Shown: positions 1 to 8,030, numbered from the stretch's first letter. The stretch is 27,192 nucleotides of DNA from JAUREX01 sp044356825 (GCA_044356825.1 JBIKVM010000015.1:1-27192), one strand, 5' to 3'. Numbers and translations are program-made. Notes: generated by a model from the sequence alone, not told the origin.

Positions 1-504
1 GTTCCGCTGCCGGCCTCGCTTGCGATGCTTGCGGGTGGCGCCTTCGGGGCGGCGGGGGACGGCAACCTCATTGAGGCTGCGGGGGCGGCGCTCTGTGGCG
101 CTCCCCTTGGCGATCAGGTCGGTTTTGCGATTGGGCGGGGCGCTACAGGGCAGACGCTTGGGCGGCAAGTCCCGTGACTGCTTGGGGTCGCGCGGGCCCG
201 TCTCGGTCGTGACGGCTGGCAAGCGGTCTTTCTGACGCGTTGGCTGTTCAGCGCGCCAAGCCCCTGGGTCAATCCGGCGGCTGGGGCATCTGGGATGGGC
301 CGCGAGCGACTTGCGTCGGCTTCGGTTGCCGGCGAATCGATCTGGGTCGGAACCTATTTCGGCCTTGGCTCGATCTTCATGGGCCGCGTGGCGGCCCTTG
401 GCGCGAGTCTTGGCGAGACGGCCGATATGTTGAGCGCAGCGGCCGTCGCGGTCCTGACCGGCCGCGCGTTCTGGCGTGCGGCGCGCCTCCACGGATCGGA
501 ATGA
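1..504 (+). pseudogene. DedA/VTT-family membrane protein, 3' part, interrupted by in-frame TGA
   Basis: The gene enters from before the window and is read in frame 1 up to TGA 502-504. The first 58 codons carry a DedA-like PLPxS-LAMLAGGAF stretch and a GDQVGFAIGR stretch. The later part carries the FLTRWLF...PWVNPAAGA core and a GESIWVGTYFGLG helix, all typical of DedA/SNARE-associated (VTT) inner-membrane proteins, which act in lipid scrambling and membrane homeostasis. Both parts are in the same frame, separated only by TGA at 175-177, so this looks like a point nonsense mutation or sequencing error rather than a frameshift. The spacing between the two conserved parts fits an uninterrupted family member. 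No good start codon with a ribosome site follows the stop, so the downstream part is unlikely to be made alone. Family assignment is from motif recognition only. Confidence 0.6.
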
Positions 505-505
505 T

Positions 506-530
506 CCCCGCCGCCTTTCTGGCGGCGGGG
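506..530. terminator. Strong hairpin between convergent genes
   Basis: A perfect 10-bp GC-rich stem (ccccgccgcc / ggcggcgggg) with a 5-base loop starts one base after the stop of the DedA-like gene and ends 7 bases before the stop of the convergent cytochrome gene. There is no T-run on either side. It fits a bidirectional terminator or 3'-end stabilising hairpin, as often seen in GC-rich alphaproteobacteria. Confidence 0.65.
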
Positions 531-537
531 GCGTGCG

Positions 538-1887
538 TCAGTGCCCGCCCGCGGCGCGGTGTGCCAGATCGGCGCGCGCCTCGGCAATGCGCCGTGCGAC
601 GAGGTCGGCGGGCCACGCCGGCCGTTCGGTGTAGCGCGCGCGCATGAAGGCGGCGAGTGCTGCCATCTCGGCGTCCGAAATCTGGTTGGCGCGGCCGGGC
701 ATCGCGCGGTCGAGCGACCCGAGCGGGCCGGGGGTATTGCCCTCGAAGGTGATGCGCACGAGGTTCGCGGGCTCATCCGACCAGATGCTGGTGCCAAGGC
801 CGAGCGGGCTCGGCAGGCCGCCCGCCTTGTGGCAGGTCGCGCACTGCGCCTCGAAGATGCGCGCGCCCTCGGCCATCTGCGGATCGTCCGGGACCGGCGG
901 CGCCTCGGTGTGGCCCCATTCGGCCTTGTCGGCGCGCGCGCGCGCCTCGGCCACGATCGCATCCTGCTCGGCCTCTGGCTTCTCGCCGCCCTGGAGGTGC
1001 ATGATGTAGGCCGCGATCGCGAAGACATCGTCCTCGGACTGTTCGTAGAGGTCGTTGACGACGGGCTTCATCGGCCCCGCGACGATGCCGTGATCGGCGT
1101 CCCACCCGTCGATGAGGTAATTCACGAGCGCGATCTCGGTCCACGGGATCGGCGCGGTCGTGGCGGCTGTCAGCGGCGGCGCATACCAGCCTTCGGCATA
1201 GCCGCCCGCATAGGCATCGGGCCCCGATTTCGGCGCCGCACCCATCGCGTTGCGCGGCGTGTGGCAGGCCCCGCAATGGCCGAGGCCCTCGACGATGTAG
1301 GCGCCGCGGTTCCAGGTTTCCGATTGAGCCGGATCGGGTTCGAAGATGCCCTTTTCCAGATGCAGGATGTTCCAGCCCTCCATCAGCGGGCGGAAGCCGA
1401 AGGGGAAGGGCAGGGCGGTTTCTGGCGCCGCCGTCGCGACCGCCGGGCGGGTCATGAGGTAGGCATAGAGCGCCTCGAGATCGGCATCCGTGACCTTGGC
1501 GTAGTAGTCATAGGGGAAGGCCGGATAGAGGTGGCTGCCATCGCGCGAAATGCCCTCGCGCATCGCGCGGACGAAGGCCTCAAGCGACCAGCCGCCGATC
1601 CCCGCCACCGGATCCGGGGTGATGTTCGAGGTGTAGATCGTGCCGAAGGGCGTGGGCAAGGCAAGGCCGCCGGCATATTCCGCGCCGCTCGCACCGGTAT
1701 GGCAGACGTGGCAATTGCCAAGGCCTGCGACGATCGCCCCCTGTTCGACGAGCGCGCTGTCGAAGCTCGCGGGATCGGGCGGTGTTATGGCAGCGATCTC
1801 GCCGTGGCGGGTAGCGAAGGCATAGGCGCCGGCTGCGCCCACGAGGGCGGCTCCGACGAGGGTGAGGGCAATCGACTTCAGCGACAT
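538..1887 (-). CDS. Triheme cytochrome c subunit of a periplasmic dehydrogenase
   Basis: This 449-residue protein accepts electrons from the neighbouring molybdenum hydroxylase and passes them to the respiratory chain. An N-terminal hydrophobic segment (about residues 5-25) acts as signal or anchor. Three CxxCH heme sites follow: CHVCH (59-63), CGACH (205-209) and CATCH (349-353). The text after the first heme (ATPFGTIYTSNITPD-like, then HLYPAFPYDYY) is characteristic of cytochrome subunits of alcohol and aldehyde dehydrogenases. Candidate distal methionines sit in GPMKP and RAMPG. The start chosen is the ATG of MSLKS, which puts the hydrophobic leader at the N-terminus; the frame stays open for 33 more codons upstream, but that extension is not signal-like. 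It is the last gene of the minus-strand block, 125 bases after the Mo subunit, with two hairpins in the gap. The substrate of the complex is unknown. Confidence 0.88.
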   Translation of the reverse strand: MSLKSIALTLVGAALVGAAGAYAFATRHGEIAAITPPDPASFDSALVEQGAIVAGLGNCHVCHTGASGAEYAGGLALPTPFGTIYTSNITPDPVAGIGGWSLEAFVRAMREGISRDGSHLYPAFPYDYYAKVTDADLEALYAYLMTRPAVATAAPETALPFPFGFRPLMEGWNILHLEKGIFEPDPAQSETWNRGAYIVEGLGHCGACHTPRNAMGAAPKSGPDAYAGGYAEGWYAPPLTAATTAPIPWTEIALVNYLIDGWDADHGIVAGPMKPVVNDLYEQSEDDVFAIAAYIMHLQGGEKPEAEQDAIVAEARARADKAEWGHTEAPPVPDDPQMAEGARIFEAQCATCHKAGGLPSPLGLGTSIWSDEPANLVRITFEGNTPGPLGSLDRAMPGRANQISDAEMAALAAFMRARYTERPAWPADLVARRIAEARADLAHRAAGGH

Positions 1888-1915
1888 CTGGTTTCCGTTA
1901 TGTTCCGTTGGGTGC

Positions 1916-1932
1916 CCGGGCGTTGTGCCCGG
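1916..1932 (-). promoter_or_regulatory. Short intercistronic hairpin
   Basis: CCGGGC and GCCCGG arms with a 5-base loop lie 29 bases upstream of the cytochrome start codon. It is the second of two hairpins in the gap after the Mo-subunit gene. A role in mRNA processing or translation of the cytochrome is inference. Confidence 0.4.
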
Positions 1933-1971
1933 TGCGGATCCGCCTCGGGTCTGGATCATCATGACATGGCA

Positions 1972-1997
1972 CGGCCGGGCAGTCACCTGCCCGGCCG
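1972..1997 (-). promoter_or_regulatory. Strong intercistronic hairpin after Mo-subunit gene
   Basis: A perfect 11-bp stem (cggccgggcag / ctgcccggccg) with a TCAC tetraloop begins 15 bases after the stop of the Mo-subunit gene and before the cytochrome gene, on the same transcript. No U-run follows. It could be a partial terminator or an mRNA-stabilising 3' structure that sets the ratio of hydroxylase to cytochrome, like intercistronic hairpins known from Rhodobacter photosynthesis operons. The structure is seen; the role is inferred. Confidence 0.6.
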
Positions 1998-2012
1998 AAG
2001 ATGTGGTTCAGA

Positions 2013-4205
2013 TCAAGACCAGCTCAGATCGTGCTGGATGATCGGGGTCGAGCGGATCCGCTTGCCTGTGGCGAAGAAGATCGCGTTCGCGAGTGCCGGC
2101 GGGGTCGGCGGGCAGGCCGTCTCGCCGAAGCCACCCCACCACTGGTCCTCCGAGTTGGCATAGATCGTCTCCACGAGCGGCATGTCGGGCATGCGCATCA
2201 ACTTGTAATTGTCGAAGTTGACGTTCTGGATCCGACCGCCTTGCACCCGCAGTCCGCCGGTCAGGACGTGGCTGAGTTCCCACGCGACGCAGCCAGAGAC
2301 CTGCTCTTCGGCGTTGCGCGGATTGAGGACATAGCCCGAGTTGTGGATGATCTGAACTTTTTCGATAAAGAGAGATCCGCGGCGGCTGACTTCGACCGTA
2401 ACGCAGGCTCCGACCGTCGAGCCGTGCGATTCGACCACCGCGACACCCATGCCCCGGCCCTTGGGCAGGTCGGTGGTGAAGCCGCAGACCTCCTTCATCT
2501 TGAGAAGGACGCGCTGCCAGCGCTCATTCCCCTCGGTCATCTTGATCCGCCACTCGAGCGGATCCCAGCCACCGGCGAGGGCGACCTCGTCGATGTATTG
2601 CTCAAGCCCGTAGGAGTTCGAGTTGTTGCCGGGCGCCCGATTCGGTCCGATCGGGATGTTGGTGGGAACGGCCGCCCGCTCATACCGGAAGTTCGGCACG
2701 AGATAGGGCATGTTCAGATAGCCCCGGTCGGCATAAGCGGGGTTCATCACCTCGCCCACGGTGCGCGTCAGCATGCCGGTGGGAAGGCCGTCCTCTCCGA
2801 GCGTGGCGATCATCCGCGACCAGATCGGCGGACGGGTCCGGGCCTGGGTCGTGTCCTCCTCACGCGTCCATATCACCTTGACGGGTCGACCGATCTGCTT
2901 GGCAATCTCGACCGCCTGACGCGCCACATCGACCGCGTTGCCCTGGCCGAAGGCGCCGCCCTGGAAGGTGCCGTGGACGTAGCAGTTCTGCGGATCGATC
3001 CCGGACTGGTCCGCCGCGAGCAGAAGCGAGGCGGCGACGTTCTGGGTGAAGGACCACAGATCGAGCCGCGGCGCGAGCGGCCCGGTCGTCTGCACATGGG
3101 CGACCGCTGTCGGCGGGCACATGGAGGCGTGGCACTCATAGGGGCGGTAATAGTCGCCGACGACGACCTTGTCGCCCGCCGCCTCGAGCAGCGGCAGCGG
3201 ATCGCCGCGGACGGCCTCGAAGTGCTCGGCCGGCACGCCGAGGAGTTGACGAGCCGCCGCATCCATCCCTTCGGTCGAATACTGTTCGTTCGCGCCAAAG
3301 TCCCATTCCACCGGCAAGAGATCGAGAGCGGTCTTGGCCCGGTAGAAGCTGTCGGCCACCACCGCGATCGCGCTGCGCAGATCGGCATTCGCAAGCTTTT
3401 CCTTGACCTGCTTCAGCTCCACCGCGGCGATGACACCGGGGCGATCCTTGATCGCGTCGAAGTTGAAGCTCTTCAGCACCCCGCCCGGAACCGGGCAGGC
3501 GCGGACCGCGGCATAGACCATGCCCTCGAGCCGCACGTCGATCGGATAGATCGCCGAGCCGTTCGTCTTTGGTGCGACATCGACCCGCGGCACCGAGGTG
3601 CCGACCAGCCACCAGTCGCCATAGGCCTTGATCGCCGGTTCGGCCTCGAGCTTGACCTTCGCGGCATCGGCCGCGAACTCGCCGTAGGTGCCGGTGTTGG
3701 TGCCGGCCGTCAGCACACCCTGCTCGGCCTTGACCTCGTCGCGGGTGACCTTCCACTTCTGCGCCGCCGCCTCGCGCAGACGCTCGCGCGCCGAGGCGCC
3801 GGCCTGCATGATGTGCGGATGGCGGTTGCGCACGAGGTTCGAGCCGCCCGTCGACATGTTGACGTAGACTTCGCCCTGCGTGACGTGGCGGTTCGCATCC
3901 GCGAGCACGGTGCGGATGTTGGCCCACGGCACGTTCAGCTCTTCGGCAATCATCATCGCAACCGAGGTCAGCGCGCCCTGTCCCATCTCGGTGTGGGGGC
4001 AGCGCACCGTCACGATGCTGTCCTTGTCGATGGTCAGCCAGGCGTTGATCTCGGATCCGCCTGCCGGGTTCTTCCAGGCCTCGGGCAGCACCGAGTCGGC
4101 CATCGCCTTGGGCAGGCCGGGAATCACGAACCCAAGGATCATCCCGCCGCCCGCGGCAACCGCTGTGCGGATGAAGGCTCTGCGGCTAATGGTCAGTTCG
4201 TTCAT
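2013..4205 (-). CDS. Mo-cofactor subunit of xanthine-dehydrogenase-family hydroxylase (IorB-like)
   Basis: This 730-residue subunit carries the molybdopterin cofactor and hydroxylates an aldehyde or N-heterocycle. A Tat leader with SRRAFIR (7-13) and a glycine-rich hydrophobic stretch places it in the periplasm. The length and single-chain layout match the isoquinoline 1-oxidoreductase beta / membrane aldehyde dehydrogenase group rather than cytosolic xanthine dehydrogenase. Cofactor-contact segments include GTFQGGAFGQGN, where relatives usually have GGGFGRR, and the C-terminal GFGETACPPTPPALANAI, whose Glu (about 695) is the expected catalytic base. The ATG was chosen because a GGGAG site precedes it by about 8 bases; an upstream TTG would swallow that site. 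It starts 17 bases after the 2Fe-2S subunit gene ends, so the two are co-translated. The substrate cannot be told from sequence. Confidence 0.88.
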   Translation of the reverse strand: MNELTISRRAFIRTAVAAGGGMILGFVIPGLPKAMADSVLPEAWKNPAGGSEINAWLTIDKDSIVTVRCPHTEMGQGALTSVAMMIAEELNVPWANIRTVLADANRHVTQGEVYVNMSTGGSNLVRNRHPHIMQAGASARERLREAAAQKWKVTRDEVKAEQGVLTAGTNTGTYGEFAADAAKVKLEAEPAIKAYGDWWLVGTSVPRVDVAPKTNGSAIYPIDVRLEGMVYAAVRACPVPGGVLKSFNFDAIKDRPGVIAAVELKQVKEKLANADLRSAIAVVADSFYRAKTALDLLPVEWDFGANEQYSTEGMDAAARQLLGVPAEHFEAVRGDPLPLLEAAGDKVVVGDYYRPYECHASMCPPTAVAHVQTTGPLAPRLDLWSFTQNVAASLLLAADQSGIDPQNCYVHGTFQGGAFGQGNAVDVARQAVEIAKQIGRPVKVIWTREEDTTQARTRPPIWSRMIATLGEDGLPTGMLTRTVGEVMNPAYADRGYLNMPYLVPNFRYERAAVPTNIPIGPNRAPGNNSNSYGLEQYIDEVALAGGWDPLEWRIKMTEGNERWQRVLLKMKEVCGFTTDLPKGRGMGVAVVESHGSTVGACVTVEVSRRGSLFIEKVQIIHNSGYVLNPRNAEEQVSGCVAWELSHVLTGGLRVQGGRIQNVNFDNYKLMRMPDMPLVETIYANSEDQWWGGFGETACPPTPPALANAIFFATGKRIRSTPIIQHDLSWS

Positions 4206-4222
4206 GTCTGGATCTCCCTCTC

Positions 4223-4678
4223 TCAACCCATCGCCGCGGCGTCGTGGATCGCCTTGCGGATCGCGGGATAGGTGCCACAGCGGCAGATGTTGCCAGCCAT
4301 CGCGGCATCGATCTCGCGGTCAGTGGGCGCGGGGGTGGTGGCAAGCAGGGCGGCGGCGGACATGATCTGCCCGGACTGGCAGTAGCCGCACTGGGGCACG
4401 GTATTTTCGACCCAGGCCTTCTGGACCTTGTGGCTTCCGTCGGGAGAAAGGCCTTCGATCGTCGTGATCGTCTTGCCCGCGACGCTCGCCGCGCTGACGT
4501 TGCAGGATTTCACGGCGACTCCGTCGACATGAACCATGCAGGCGCCGCATTGGGCGATGCCGCATCCGTATTTCGTTCCAGTCAGGCCGATCGTGTCGCG
4601 CAGGACCCACAGCAGCGGGGTCTCTGCCTCCACGTCGACATCATGGCTCGCGCCATTCACGTTCAGGGTAAAACTCAT
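4223..4678 (-). CDS. 2Fe-2S subunit of Mo hydroxylase (IorA-like)
   Basis: This 151-residue protein wires the Mo site to the external electron acceptor. The N-terminal plant-type ferredoxin cluster uses C39, C44, C47 and C59. The C-terminal helical-domain cluster uses C97, C100, C132 and C134 in the CGYCQSGQ and CRCGTY motifs. Length and motif order are standard for the small subunit of the xanthine oxidase family. There is no signal peptide of its own, so it is probably exported as a folded passenger with the Tat-bearing large subunit. A GGGAG site lies just before the ATG. It heads the IorA-IorB-cytochrome gene set. Confidence 0.92.
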   Translation of the reverse strand: MSFTLNVNGASHDVDVEAETPLLWVLRDTIGLTGTKYGCGIAQCGACMVHVDGVAVKSCNVSAASVAGKTITTIEGLSPDGSHKVQKAWVENTVPQCGYCQSGQIMSAAALLATTPAPTDREIDAAMAGNICRCGTYPAIRKAIHDAAAMG

Positions 4679-4900
4679 TCAACCATCTCCCTCATGAGTT
4701 CCGGAAGGGGTGCCACCCTGATAGCCGCACCGGCTGCCCAGAAGCCTTCTGTCGGGCCTTGTGGCGACACACGGACAATCTCCGCAAGCTCAACCCTGCG
4801 GCAGGCGTCTGCGAATCTCAAGGATTTTCTTGACTGGGATGAGACGGTTGCTTGTCGGTGCGTGTGGCAAGCTGCCGCAGCACGAACAAGTGTCGACAGG
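4679..4900. other. Intergenic region between SoxYZ-like gene and Mo-hydroxylase genes
   Basis: 222 bases without a credible reading frame. The genes on both sides are on the minus strand. I see no convincing -35/-10 pair and no strong terminator, only short weak inverted repeats near 4850-4890. It may hold the promoter of the hydroxylase genes or be read through from the SoxYZ promoter. Confidence 0.4.
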
Positions 4901-5773
4901 TCAACCCAGCGTCAACCGCGCCTCGGCGACATAGGTATGGCCCGTCATGTCGTACCAGCGGAACCTGATCGGGCCCGTGTCGCGGGCGCGCATATGAAAC
5001 AGGAAGTAGGGATTGGTCGCAATCGCCGGATAGAGGCGCGCGCGGAAGAACTCGACGCCATCCGCCGTGCAGCCGAAGGTGGAGATGATGCGCTGGCGCA
5101 CCCATTCGTCGGTCGCGCTCTTGCGCAGGCCTGTTTCCATCGGATGCGAGATGATGGCGCGAACCGGCACGATGTCTTCCTTCCGGGCGAGGGGCGGAAC
5201 GCTCACGCGTGGTTCGGGGCGGAAGGCGAAGACGTCGTCGTTCGAGCCCGCGCCGATCTGGGCGCAGGCCCCGAAGCTCACGGACACGTCGCGGTCGGCC
5301 CTCAGCAGGCGCCCGTCGCGCATCTGTGCCGCAACGGTCACGCGCTGGGCCTGTTCGAGCCGGATCCGGGTCGAGACCTCGGCCAGCCCGGCTTCGGGTT
5401 GGAACCAGACTGTCAAGATCTGGGGCGTCGGGTTTCCGTGCGCCACGAGGTGGACGATCCGCGGACAATCGAGATCCGTCATCGTGCAGTCGATCGCAAT
5501 CCGGCAGGGCACAGAACTGCCCGAATCGACATGCTCGGGAATGTCGAGGGTGATGCCCGCATGTTCGAAGGTGGCGCCACGCCCGAAATTCGCCTCGAGA
5601 ACCGTCTCCGCGTCGCGCCAGACCGAATCGAAGCCTTCCAGGTCGGTCACGCCTCCATTGGCCTGCGCGAGCGAAGGTGCCGCAAGTGTCGCCACCCCTC
5701 CAAGCGCCATCCGCAGAAGGTCGCGCCGCCCGGGGCCGGGGGCAAGGTGCGATGTCGCGGTGCGGTCGCGCAT
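4901..5773 (-). CDS. SoxY-SoxZ fusion carrier protein
   Basis: This 290-residue periplasmic protein joins a SoxY-like domain (about 45-172) to a SoxZ-like domain (about 190-290). A Tat leader has GRRDLLRMALGG (15-26). The SoxZ half shows the family's SHPMETGLRK motif and the conserved PAIATNPYFLFH region. The SoxY half ends in SFGAC (C170) followed by AQIG. In classical SoxY the sulfur-binding Cys sits in a GGCGG tail at the very C-terminus, so here the candidate carrier cysteine lies in an inter-domain linker. Similar fusions are known as quinoprotein-dehydrogenase-associated SoxYZ-like carriers, but no quinoprotein gene is present here. The start at 5773 fits the Tat leader, a GGAG about 10 bases upstream and the promoter at 5829-5858; an ATG at 5809 is possible. 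It is divergent from fccA-soxA. Confidence 0.88.
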   Translation of the reverse strand: MRDRTATSHLAPGPGRRDLLRMALGGVATLAAPSLAQANGGVTDLEGFDSVWRDAETVLEANFGRGATFEHAGITLDIPEHVDSGSSVPCRIAIDCTMTDLDCPRIVHLVAHGNPTPQILTVWFQPEAGLAEVSTRIRLEQAQRVTVAAQMRDGRLLRADRDVSVSFGACAQIGAGSNDDVFAFRPEPRVSVPPLARKEDIVPVRAIISHPMETGLRKSATDEWVRQRIISTFGCTADGVEFFRARLYPAIATNPYFLFHMRARDTGPIRFRWYDMTGHTYVAEARLTLG

Positions 5774-5828
5774 AGGGTGCAGGCTCCGACGCCGCCGGTC
5801 CGGTTTCATCCGAACGATACACACCTCG

Positions 5829-5858
5829 ATTCTAGGGGATGAATCCGCTGCAAGGCAA
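5829..5858 (-). promoter_or_regulatory. Sigma70-like promoter of SoxYZ-like gene
   Basis: On the minus strand TTGCCT (-35, 5853-5858), an 18-base spacer and TAGAAT (-10, 5829-5834) match the consensus at 4/6 and 5/6. Transcription would start near 5822, giving a leader of about 50 bases to the ATG at 5773 and leaving the upstream ATG at 5809 only about 13 bases of leader. Confidence 0.5.
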
Positions 5859-6005
5859 GCGCAGCCCATCCGCATTGGCGCTGCACGGCTGCGGCCCTTT
5901 CGCCCACTTCCCATGCCAAATCGCTTGCGCTAGCCTCACACTCAAGTTCCGGCCGTCAGCATGCGCGCCAAACGACCGGGGTTCACGCGGGCTGGGAGGG
6001 CTGCG

Positions 6006-6305
6006 ATGATCCTGAGGAAGTCCGCCATCGGCATTCTTGTGTTGACACTTGCTGGCTTGCCTGCTGCAGCCGAGGATCCTCGGGCGGACATGCTCGCCGG
6101 GTCGTGCGCGGCGTGCCACGGCACCGACGGGCAGAGCCCGGGCAGCATCCCCGCGATCGCCGGAATCTCGGCTGAGGACATGGTGCGCCTGCTGCAGGCC
6201 TATCGCAGTGGCGAGGCGACGGGGACGGTGATGAATCGCATCGCGCGCGGCTTCACCGACGAGGAGATCACAGCACTTGCCGCCCATTTCGCAGCCCTGC
6301 GCTGA
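6006..6305 (+). CDS. fccA: Monoheme cytochrome c, flavocytochrome c subunit (FccA/SoxE-like)
   Basis: This 99-residue protein has a Sec signal (hydrophobic 7-22, cleavage near AAAEDP) and a mature domain of about 76 residues. It has one heme site, CAACH (34-38), followed by GTDGQS, and a distal methionine at M76 in GTVMNRIARGF. This pattern matches the small cytochrome subunit of sulfide dehydrogenase, which takes electrons from the FAD subunit encoded 11 bases downstream. The ATG at 6006 is preceded by a GGGAGGG site about 6 bases away, and earlier in-frame starts would bury the signal peptide. It is the first gene of the plus-strand fccA-fccB-soxX-soxA run. Two-heme SoxE/FccA forms exist; this one has a single site. 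Confidence 0.85.
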   Translation: MILRKSAIGILVLTLAGLPAAAEDPRADMLAGSCAACHGTDGQSPGSIPAIAGISAEDMVRLLQAYRSGEATGTVMNRIARGFTDEEITALAAHFAALR

Positions 6306-6316
6306 GTGAGGGAGCC

Positions 6317-7600
6317 ATGACCAGCCACCTTCCCACGCGTCGCCACCTCGTCGCCACCGCCGCGGCCGCCTTCGCCGCGCCCTTCGTGATCCCGCAGCTT
6401 GCCCGCGGTGCCGCCGCGGGGCGCGTCGTCGTGGTCGGGGCAGGGTTCGCGGGCGCGACTTGTGCGCGCGCGCTCAAGCGTCTTGCGCCCGAGATCTCCG
6501 TCACGCTGATCGAACCTTCTGCCCAGATCATGACCTGCCCGTTCAGCAACCTTGTGCTGACCGGACTGGCCGAAATGGACACGATCACCCATGGCCTCGA
6601 TGGTCTCCGGGCAGCCGGGGTCGAGGTCGTGCAAGCCCGCGCGACGGGGGGCGACCTCGGGGCGCGCAGCCTGGCGCTCGATACGGGCGGCACGGTCGAG
6701 TTCGATCGCCTGGTCGTCGCACCCGGGATCGATCTGCGCTTCGATGCGGTCGAGGGCTATGTCGAGGCCGCAGCCGAGATCATGCCCCACGCGTGGAAGG
6801 CTGGGCCGCAGACACTGGCGCTGCGCGACCAGCTTCAGGCCATGCCTGACGGCGGAACCGTCCTGATCGCCGTGCCTGCCAACCCCTATCGTTGCCCCCC
6901 CGGCCCCTACGAGCGCGCGGGCCTCATCGCGCATTACCTCAAGACGGCCAAGCCGCGTTCGAAGCTTCTGGTTGTCGATGGCAAGGATGCCTTCTCCAAG
7001 CAGGGCCTCTTTCTCGACGGGTGGGCGAACCTTTATGGCGCGATGGTGGAATGGGTGCCCGTGTCGCAGGCAGGCAGCCTGTTGCGGGTCGACCCTGCCA
7101 CGCGCGAGATCTTTACCGAATTCGCGAACTTCAAGGCCGATGTTGCCAACATCATCCCGCCGCAGCGTGCAGGGGCGATCGCGCAGACCCTCGGTCTTGC
7201 GGGCGAGAGCGGTTGGTGCGCGATCGATCCGGTGACGTTCGAATCCGCCGCTGCCCCCGGCGTGCATGTGCTGGGCGACGCGAGCATCGCGGGCGCCATG
7301 CCCAAGTCGGGATTTTCCGCCTCGAGCCAGGGCAAGGCCTGTGCCCATGCGATCGTGGCCCTGATGGGCGGGGGCGAGCCCGTCGCGCCATCCTTCATCA
7401 ACACCTGCTACAGCCTCGTCGGCCCGGACTATGGCATATCGGTTGCCGATGTCTTCCGCGTCGGGGCTTCGGGCAAGATCGAGGCTGTCGAGGGGGCAGG
7501 GGGTACGAGCCCGCGCGAAGCGGGGGCGGATGTCCGCGCGGCCGAAGCCTCTTATGCCCATGGCTGGTATGCGTCGATCACCGCCGACATCTGGGGTTAG
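6317..7600 (+). CDS. fccB: Flavocytochrome c sulfide dehydrogenase, FAD subunit (FccB/SoxF)
   Basis: This 427-residue flavoprotein is expected to oxidise sulfide or a sulfur-carrier-bound persulfide in the periplasm and pass electrons to FccA. A Tat leader (TRRHLVATAAAAF, 7-19) is followed by the FAD-binding VVVVGAGFAGAT (37-48). C74 in MTCPFSN is in the place where the family's FAD is covalently attached. C193 in YRCPPGPYERA and C364 in NTCYSLVGPDYG correspond to the redox disulfide pair of the enzyme. A second nucleotide motif HVLGDAS (317-323) and the C-terminal FCSD domain complete the layout. A GAGGGAG site precedes the ATG. The 3' end overlaps the soxX start by 32 bases. All three key cysteines are present, so it should be active. 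Confidence 0.93.
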   Translation: MTSHLPTRRHLVATAAAAFAAPFVIPQLARGAAAGRVVVVGAGFAGATCARALKRLAPEISVTLIEPSAQIMTCPFSNLVLTGLAEMDTITHGLDGLRAAGVEVVQARATGGDLGARSLALDTGGTVEFDRLVVAPGIDLRFDAVEGYVEAAAEIMPHAWKAGPQTLALRDQLQAMPDGGTVLIAVPANPYRCPPGPYERAGLIAHYLKTAKPRSKLLVVDGKDAFSKQGLFLDGWANLYGAMVEWVPVSQAGSLLRVDPATREIFTEFANFKADVANIIPPQRAGAIAQTLGLAGESGWCAIDPVTFESAAAPGVHVLGDASIAGAMPKSGFSASSQGKACAHAIVALMGGGEPVAPSFINTCYSLVGPDYGISVADVFRVGASGKIEAVEGAGGTSPREAGADVRAAEASYAHGWYASITADIWG

Positions 7601-8030
7601 GGTAGCCGCCCGGGCCATTGCGCGCGCGCTTATCCTCGGCGCGGGCCTCTCGGGGGCCACGGCGGCGCAGGAGATGCCCGTTCCCCTGACCGACGAGGCA
7701 GGCAATCCCGCACGCGGGCGGCTGATCGTGGCCGACCTCGGCAAGGCGTCGTGCCTCATCTGTCACGCGATGCCTATTCCCGAGGAGCCTGACCACGGCA
7801 CCATTGGCCCGCCCCTGCATGGCATCGGCGCGCGCTTTACCGCAGCGGAGCTGCGCCAGCGCATCGCCGATCCCAAGGCGCTGAACCCCGACACGATCAT
7901 GCCCGCCTACTATCGCACCGAAGGTTTGACAGGGGTGCTCGAACGCTATCGTGGCACGACCATCTATTCCGCGCAGGAGCTCGAGGACGTTCTGGCCTAT
8001 CTTGTGACCCTGACCGAGCCGGGACCGTGA
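7569..8030 (+). CDS. soxX: SoxX, monoheme cytochrome c
   Basis: This 153-residue protein is the small subunit of the SoxAX complex, which links a sulfur substrate to the cysteine of SoxY. The signal peptide runs to about residue 33. The heme site is CLICH (62-66), followed by the SoxX-typical GTIGPPLHGIGARF and by NPDTIMPAYY, which supplies the axial Met111. The C-terminal YSAQELEDVLAYLVTL is also typical. The start is not certain: ATG 7569 lies inside fccB with only a weak ribosome site, but no usable start is found between it and the signal hydrophobic core, so translation is probably coupled. The stop overlaps the soxA start (TGATG). Confidence 0.9.
   Translation: MRRSPPTSGVRVAARAIARALILGAGLSGATAAQEMPVPLTDEAGNPARGRLIVADLGKASCLICHAMPIPEEPDHGTIGPPLHGIGARFTAAELRQRIADPKALNPDTIMPAYYRTEGLTGVLERYRGTTIYSAQELEDVLAYLVTLTEPGP

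Noticed and set aside
541..4271. Long open frames on the plus strand opposite the cytochrome and Mo-subunit genes (540 and 756 codons)
   Set aside because: They mirror genes with clear cofactor motifs on the minus strand. Their translations are Arg/Gly/Asp-rich without any recognisable domain, as expected for antisense frames in GC-rich DNA.
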